Source: Bryobacteraceae bacterium (lineage in GTDB: Bacteria > Acidobacteriota > Terriglobia > Bryobacterales > Bryobacteraceae). Taken from it: a stretch of DNA of 10,803 nucleotides. Position 1 is the first letter of the stretch. Each line of letters begins with the position of its first letter. This document shows, one piece after another, positions 6,257 through 10,803 of this stretch. The notes beneath the pieces were generated by a model. The model saw only the letters and a list, made by a program, of their open reading frames with translations, searched no databases and was not told the DNA's origin. A program made the position numbers and the translations under genes. The stretch spans positions 1-10,803 of the forward strand of contig CANGVB010000062.1 in assembly GCA_947456995.1 (NCBI GenBank), given 5' to 3'.

Positions 6257-6607
6257 ATGGACTTCCCGATCCTGATATCCGGCGAGCAAGTACAGTCGAG
6301 TGCGATTCGATCCGAGCCGGCACAACATTTAGAACACTTCTTTGAAGGCGATTCGCGCCAGGCTCAGCTTCGCACCAATGCCGATCGCAAGACTTGGCGC
6401 CTCAGCTATCAGAATTTGATCGGCGAAGAAGCAATGCGTCTCAGAGCCTTCTTTGAAGGTCTCTCAGCAGAAGAAGAATTCTCTTTCACCGACCCATGGA
6501 CAGAGATTGCCTATCCAAACTGCCGTATCGCAGATCCGCGTCTTCAACTGGCATGTGACAAAGATGGCAGATTTTCGGCACAACTGGAGATTGAAAATGC
6601 CCTCTAA
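6257..6607 (+). CDS. Minor tail tip protein, lambda gpM-like
   Basis: This encodes 116 residues from ATG 6257, two bases after the tape-measure stop, with only a weak ribosome site (GAG near 6246), suggesting coupling. The pattern follows the gpM family: an N-terminal beta part, then a strand plus helix (TWRLSYQNLIGEEAMRLRAF), an FSFTDP element, and C-terminal strands (RLQLACDKDGRFSAQLEIEN). In lambda, M follows H and joins the tape-measure end to the L protein. The second gene (6597) has the same W-x-L-x-Y-x-N-L core and FxFxDP element, so the two are likely a tandem duplicate. The family match is by pattern and gene order. Confidence 0.6.
   Translation: MDFPILISGEQVQSSAIRSEPAQHLEHFFEGDSRQAQLRTNADRKTWRLSYQNLIGEEAMRLRAFFEGLSAEEEFSFTDPWTEIAYPNCRIADPRLQLACDKDGRFSAQLEIENAL
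6586..6589 (+). promoter_or_regulatory. Shine-Dalgarno site fixing the start at 6597
   Basis: GGAG lies seven bases before ATG 6597 and inside the end of the previous gene. The frame stays open upstream to 6453, but those codons lie over the preceding gene in another frame. The site therefore supports ATG 6597 and an 11-base overlap with the upstream gene. Confidence 0.7.
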
Positions 6608-7391
6608 TCCAATTCAATTCCCCGCACTCGACAACGGAATGTTGGCGCACCTGCCAGTGGAACTCTCGATTGAAAAGATCACTCGCGCCACTCGATTTCC
6701 GGATGGCAGCCTTCTCTTCGCAGCCAGTGAAGCCAGAACCCGTTACAGCTGGTTGCTGCGTTACGAAAACCTGAACCCGCAGGAATGGCAACGATTGCTG
6801 GACTTCATTGCCGCTTCGCAGCGCGGGGCAACTTCCTTTACCTTTTACGATCCGATTGGCAATCTCCTAGCTCAAGCAAACAACTTGGAAGATTCCATTT
6901 GGCTGGCCTCGCCCGGCTTAACCGTCGATCCGATCCTGGACGCAGACCAGTCGAATGCATTCATTCTCACCAATGCAACTGCCCAGCCGCTTACTCTGTC
7001 GCAGTCGGTTGCGATAGCAGGGCCGTTTACTACCTGCTTCAGCATTCGCGCAAAGTGGGCTGGCGGAGCCAACTTCTCTCTTGCTCTCACGGATATGTCG
7101 CAAACCTCATCGGTCTCTCGTAGTGCCGCAGCCTGGGCACGTCACCATGTCCGTCTCACCTCTTCAGGTACTCCTGAAACGCGCATGGTTAGCATCGTAG
7201 TTCCGCCCACAACTCAAATCATTGTCGCTGCACCTCAACTGGAAATTGCTGCCCATCCTGGTGCTCCTCTAGAGACCGGAGCCCAAAGCGGAGTTTTCCC
7301 AAATTCCTGGCTTGCCCAGAAAAGTTTCGATACCCGATCTTCTGCGCCAGGTGCGCATTCCATCACCCTTAGAATCGAGAGCCTGCGATAG
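6597..7391 (+). CDS. Second gpM-like minor tail protein with added beta-sandwich domain
   Basis: This encodes 264 residues from ATG 6597, overlapping the previous gene by 11 bases. Residues 1-105 repeat the neighbour's layout: a Phe-Pro start, a YSWLLRYENLNPQEWQRLLD core, and TSFTFYDPIGN, which aligns with the neighbour's FSFTDP. Residues about 105-264 are extra and beta-rich. They include FTTCFSIRAKWAGGANFSLA, then WARHHVRLTSSGT and a closing VAAPQLEIAAHPG segment. That last pattern (an aromatic/hydrophobic run followed by Gln-Leu-Glu) resembles the end strand of galactose-binding or concanavalin-like sandwich modules that phages use for carbohydrate contact. The protein may therefore be a tip-mounted accessory that both joins the tail tip and touches the cell surface (inference). 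It could also be a paralogue that took over a separate ring position. Confidence 0.5.
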   Translation: MPSNPIQFPALDNGMLAHLPVELSIEKITRATRFPDGSLLFAASEARTRYSWLLRYENLNPQEWQRLLDFIAASQRGATSFTFYDPIGNLLAQANNLEDSIWLASPGLTVDPILDADQSNAFILTNATAQPLTLSQSVAIAGPFTTCFSIRAKWAGGANFSLALTDMSQTSSVSRSAAAWARHHVRLTSSGTPETRMVSIVVPPTTQIIVAAPQLEIAAHPGAPLETGAQSGVFPNSWLAQKSFDTRSSAPGAHSITLRIESLR

Positions 7392-7393
7392 CC

Positions 7394-10300
7394 ATGAGCC
7401 TCCTTGAACTGAAAGAACAACCCGTCGTACCTGCCACCGCACTGTTATGTGAAGTCACGCTGGCCGACGACACCAAACGCTACTGGGCTTCGGCTCGCTG
7501 CCAGGATGGTGCCAATAATTACCAGGCCCGCATTCAGCCCGATCAACTCAATTCATGGAAACTCACCAGTGATGTTTCAAGTGAAAACGCTGGCCAGGTT
7601 TCCGTCGTCTTTGCAGACAATGATGGTGCAATCTCTCAGCTCTTCCAAACCGGAAAACTGATTGGAGCGAAAGTTCGTTTTGCTGCTGCAGTTCTGAATG
7701 CCTCGACAGTCGAAAGCAAGACAGTGCTTCTCACTGGTCTTCTCGATACCGTAAGCGAACTGGACGGAAAGTCGGCCCGTCTGAACGTTCTGAGCAGACT
7801 TAGCTCGATTCGTGCCAACTTCCCACCAATGCGCATCCAGCGTCAATGTTCATGGGCTTTTCCTTCAACCTCCGAGGAGCGCGACCTTGCCCTGAGCTCT
7901 GGCGAAGACGGCCGTTACGCCCCAGTCTTCCGGTGCGGTTATTCACCAGACAAAGCAGGTGGTGTTGGCAATCTCGATGGCTCTGCTCCGTTCACAAGTT
8001 GCGACTATACTCGCAAGAGTTGCGAACAGCGCGGGATGTTTTCAAAAGATTCGTCCAATCGCACGACGCAACGCTTTAGTGGTATCGAATTTGTACCACC
8101 GTCGATCCTCGTGCGCGGCCACGGCGAGTCCTCCGGGCGAATCTCAAATCTCTTCAGCATCGACACACGATTCAACGATGTTGTACCTGCCGTCTACGGC
8201 ACCGGCTGGCTCCAGGCCCCGGTGGTCTTCTCGCGCAACGATGGCAACTTGACCCGATGCGAAGTCTTGCTTGGCCTTGGCGAGATCGATAGCGTCATCA
8301 AAGTGGTTGCTGATGGCTTTGAAATTCCTGAAGGCGTCAGTGGCCAGAATATGACCGGAACTGGTTGGTTCAATTTGGTCAGCCTGGGCAATCGTACAGG
8401 TGCACTCAATCTCGGCTTAACCGATGCTGCTGCAAATCCGGTGGGCGATCCCTACGCCAGCATGGCTTATCTCAACCTCGTATTGCCCAATCGCATCAAC
8501 GACGGCAAGAAGAGTCCAAAGGTTGAAGTATTGATCAAAGGCCTGAAGGTGCCTGTTCTTGATGCCGCAGGTGCTTTGGTGTCTTCGGATTGGTCCTCCA
8601 ACCCAGCCTGGATTCTTTGCGATATCCTACGCCGCACAGGCTGGAAACTGGATGAGCTCGATCTGGCCTCCTTCGTTTCCGCCGCGCAATTCTGCGATGA
8701 TCTCGTTGAAGCCAGGGATGCAAACGGTACCCTTCGTCAAGTTCGTCGCTTCGAAACAAGTCTCGTCCTGAAGCGCCGCTACAGCGTTGGCGAACTACTA
8801 CGCTCCCTCCGGATCGGTTCGCTTCTCTTTCTGTACTTTCAGCCCGATGGCAAGCTTGCCATCCGTCCAGAAACCACCATTGCCCTCCAACAGCCAACTA
8901 AGCCAGCCGGCAGTAATGCCTTGACTGCGCTCAACAGCGGTTGGCCAACTTATGAATTCGGTGATGGTCTGAATCAGACCACCGGCATTCTTTTAAAGGC
9001 GAACCGAGAACCCGACTTCCGCATCTACTCAAAGCCCAGCCAGGATTCCCCGAATCGTGTCAGCTTCGAGATTCAGGATTCTCTCAATGAGTTCCAGCAG
9101 GACAGCATCTCAATCGCCGACACTGACGACATTCGTCTCCGTCGGCAGGAGATCACCCAGGCCTTGCCGGCCGTTGGCGTGCCCAACTTCCCGCAGGCCC
9201 AGCGCATCTGTCAAACCTGGCTCAACAAGTCAATCGCTGGCAATGTCTATCTTGAATTCCGCACCTCAGTAAGAGGCTTCCATATCAGGCCGGGAGATCT
9301 AATCGCTGTGAGCTACCAGCGCTATGGCTTCGATCGTACGATCTTTCGTGTTCTCGAATTCCAGTTCTCGCCACGCCTCGACGTGATGAAGGTTGTCTGC
9401 CAACTGCATCAGGATCATTGGTATTCCGATAACGCGCAGATTCGCTATGATCGCTCTCGCATCTTCGCCTGGCGCAACGGCTCTGCACGAGCCGTTTGCG
9501 GCACGATCCTCGATGGCAGTGAAGTACGCTTTGATGCCTCTGAGCAATTGGCAGTCGATTCTGACGGTGTCCAAAAGTGTGCTCTCAGAATCCCTTTCCG
9601 CAAACCTCAATCGGAACTTGGTGCTGCGGGTGGTGTCCCACTGGTGAGCTTCGCTTATACGGTCCAATCCACAGGTGGCACGCTACCTCAGGGCTCTTAT
9701 TTTTATGGCCTCACTACCATCGATGCGAACGGTGTTGAAAGCGGATTGTCGAGCTTGATTCCTGTCCGGATCGGTGGTCTCACGGCAACCAATCGTGTCA
9801 CGTTAAGTGGAATCAGCGTCGCCTCATCCGCCGTCAGTTTGAATCTCTATCGTGGAGACTCACCACATCGCTTGCTTCGCATCGCAACGGCCCTAACTGT
9901 CGCCGATACCGTTTCTGATGTTGGATCTGCGCCAGAAGCGCAGATCCCGCCAGACTCCAACTACAGCAGGCTCAGATCCTGGTTCAGGCAGACTTTCCTC
10001 GTGGATCAGACTCCAACCTCCTGGACAACAAACTCCATTACACGCACGGCCCTGAACCTCGTTGTAGATCGATGGACTGGCAAAAAGGTCGTGATTCGCT
10101 CAGGAAAAGGTAAGGGACAGGAACGTGTCATCGCTGCCAACACTGCCGACACCATCACGATTGAAACGCCTTGGGATCTTATCCCCGACGCTACTTCTAA
10201 ATTCGCAATTGTCGAAACCACCTGGGCTCTTGCTTCAGAATCCGACACCGACATCATCACCGTGATGTTGCCGCTCTTTACCGCCTCAACCTTCGAGATC

Positions 10301-10803
10301 AGTCTGCGCTCTGTAGGCAAAGACAACCTCGAGCTCGACCAGTTGGAATCTCCTTCGCTGCTCTGGCAGGTTGGAGTGGGTTCCGCTTCGGGCTCAGACA
10401 GTGGTGTCCCTGCTACCCCAGCCTTTGGCTTCGCCTTAATTGAAGAAGGCACTGTTTCAATCGGTGGCATTGGTTTCAGCGTTCTCGAAAATCTAAGCAC
10501 CGTCTATGTCGGACAACTCGGCATCCTCTTCTGGGATGAGCTTGGCGCTCCCACTCCGGTCAGCCTGGGAGCTGCACTCTCTCCCTCAGACACAACCGTT
10601 ACTCTCGACGGTCTAAGCGCAACTCTTGTGGAAGGTGATCTCTTCCAGATCGAAGAAGAGATCTTCGAGATCACAGGAGATCCCACGAGCGGCAACATCT
10701 ATCCAGTCACTCGTGGCCGCTACCAAACTTCAGCAGTTGCGCATGACATTGCCAATCCGGTGTTCGTGCTCACGCGGCGGGACATGACCATTCCATTCGT
10801 CCC
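7394..10803 (+). CDS. Tail tip / central hub protein: gpL-like Fe-S domain fused to gpJ-like hub (3' truncated by window edge)
   Basis: The frame is open from ATG 7394 to the last base, at least 1136 codons, and starts three bases after the previous stop with a weak ribosome site. Residues 1-150 are a beta-rich head. Cys152, Cys181, Cys203 and Cys210 follow, in contexts QCSW, RCGY, SCDYTRKSC and an FSGI at 228-231. This reproduces the lambda gpL C-terminal motif, whose four cysteines hold an iron-sulfur cluster. Residues about 240-690 look like the gpJ/Phage-tail_3 hub: NDVVPAVYGTGW (about 261), NPAWILCDILRR (403), GELLRSLRIG (466), NEFQQDSISIADTDD (565), HQDHWY (672). Then come adhesive modules: an FN3-like unit at about 749-853, a DRWTGKKVVIRSGKGKGQ module at about 892-941, and an ID/EEEIFEITG-type module at about 1066-1117. 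It probably forms the trimeric central spike and host-binding tip. Confidence 0.8.
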   Translation, partial: MSLLELKEQPVVPATALLCEVTLADDTKRYWASARCQDGANNYQARIQPDQLNSWKLTSDVSSENAGQVSVVFADNDGAISQLFQTGKLIGAKVRFAAAVLNASTVESKTVLLTGLLDTVSELDGKSARLNVLSRLSSIRANFPPMRIQRQCSWAFPSTSEERDLALSSGEDGRYAPVFRCGYSPDKAGGVGNLDGSAPFTSCDYTRKSCEQRGMFSKDSSNRTTQRFSGIEFVPPSILVRGHGESSGRISNLFSIDTRFNDVVPAVYGTGWLQAPVVFSRNDGNLTRCEVLLGLGEIDSVIKVVADGFEIPEGVSGQNMTGTGWFNLVSLGNRTGALNLGLTDAAANPVGDPYASMAYLNLVLPNRINDGKKSPKVEVLIKGLKVPVLDAAGALVSSDWSSNPAWILCDILRRTGWKLDELDLASFVSAAQFCDDLVEARDANGTLRQVRRFETSLVLKRRYSVGELLRSLRIGSLLFLYFQPDGKLAIRPETTIALQQPTKPAGSNALTALNSGWPTYEFGDGLNQTTGILLKANREPDFRIYSKPSQDSPNRVSFEIQDSLNEFQQDSISIADTDDIRLRRQEITQALPAVGVPNFPQAQRICQTWLNKSIAGNVYLEFRTSVRGFHIRPGDLIAVSYQRYGFDRTIFRVLEFQFSPRLDVMKVVCQLHQDHWYSDNAQIRYDRSRIFAWRNGSARAVCGTILDGSEVRFDASEQLAVDSDGVQKCALRIPFRKPQSELGAAGGVPLVSFAYTVQSTGGTLPQGSYFYGLTTIDANGVESGLSSLIPVRIGGLTATNRVTLSGISVASSAVSLNLYRGDSPHRLLRIATALTVADTVSDVGSAPEAQIPPDSNYSRLRSWFRQTFLVDQTPTSWTTNSITRTALNLVVDRWTGKKVVIRSGKGKGQERVIAANTADTITIETPWDLIPDATSKFAIVETTWALASESDTDIITVMLPLFTASTFEISLRSVGKDNLELDQLESPSLLWQVGVGSASGSDSGVPATPAFGFALIEEGTVSIGGIGFSVLENLSTVYVGQLGILFWDELGAPTPVSLGAALSPSDTTVTLDGLSATLVEGDLFQIEEEIFEITGDPTSGNIYPVTRGRYQTSAVAHDIANPVFVLTRRDMTIPFV

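Noticed and set aside
8535..10500. Minus-strand open frames (8535-8897, 9299-9667, 10006-10500) opposite the hub gene
   Set aside because: The plus strand is open across the whole stretch with a clear tail hub protein; these are shadows of it.
10637..10663. Nine-base inverted repeat (GATCTCTTC / GAAGAGATC)
   Set aside because: It lies inside the hub coding region with no T run, and arises from a Glu/Asp/Leu/Phe codon-rich stretch; a terminator or operator role is not supported.

Overview
The window is one continuous, single-strand late operon of a tailed double-stranded DNA phage or prophage. It covers the end of the head module and most of a non-contractile (siphovirus-type) tail module. 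Every supported gene is on the + strand, with overlaps or gaps of only a few bases. There are no tRNA, IS, CRISPR, integrase or evident host genes, so the window cannot show whether this is a free phage, a prophage or a domesticated particle. The host cannot be fixed from the sequence. Base composition is balanced (about half G+C by eye) and ATG plus AAGGA-type ribosome sites suggest an ordinary bacterium. The hub and tape-measure regions resemble families I loosely associate with Acidobacteriota prophages, which is a low-confidence recollection.

Head module (1-3295): the C-terminal part of a portal protein running in from the left edge, a coiled-coil scaffolding protein overlapping it, and a P22-like (HK97-fold) major capsid protein. 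A strong intrinsic terminator follows the capsid gene. Next is a head-tail connector candidate with an extra beta-rich C-terminal domain.

Tail module (3301-10803): the order parallels the lambda tail operon. It runs tail terminator (U-like), tail tube (V-like), tail assembly chaperone G/GT, tape measure (H position), two adjacent M-like minor tail proteins, and a giant open frame that leaves the right edge. That last gene starts with a lambda gpL-like iron-sulfur tail-tip domain and continues directly into a gpJ-like central hub with adhesion-type C-terminal domains. It is at least 1136 codons long and is open to the last base.

The most notable observations are: (1) a canonical A AAA AAC slippery heptamer immediately before the stop of the G-like gene, with an open -1 frame encoding a cysteine-rich T-like extension; (2) a tape measure of only 201 residues, predicting a very short tail; (3) an apparent L-J fusion with four conserved cysteines in gpL-like spacing and no K or I gene between the two parts; (4) a terminator hairpin placed directly after the capsid gene.
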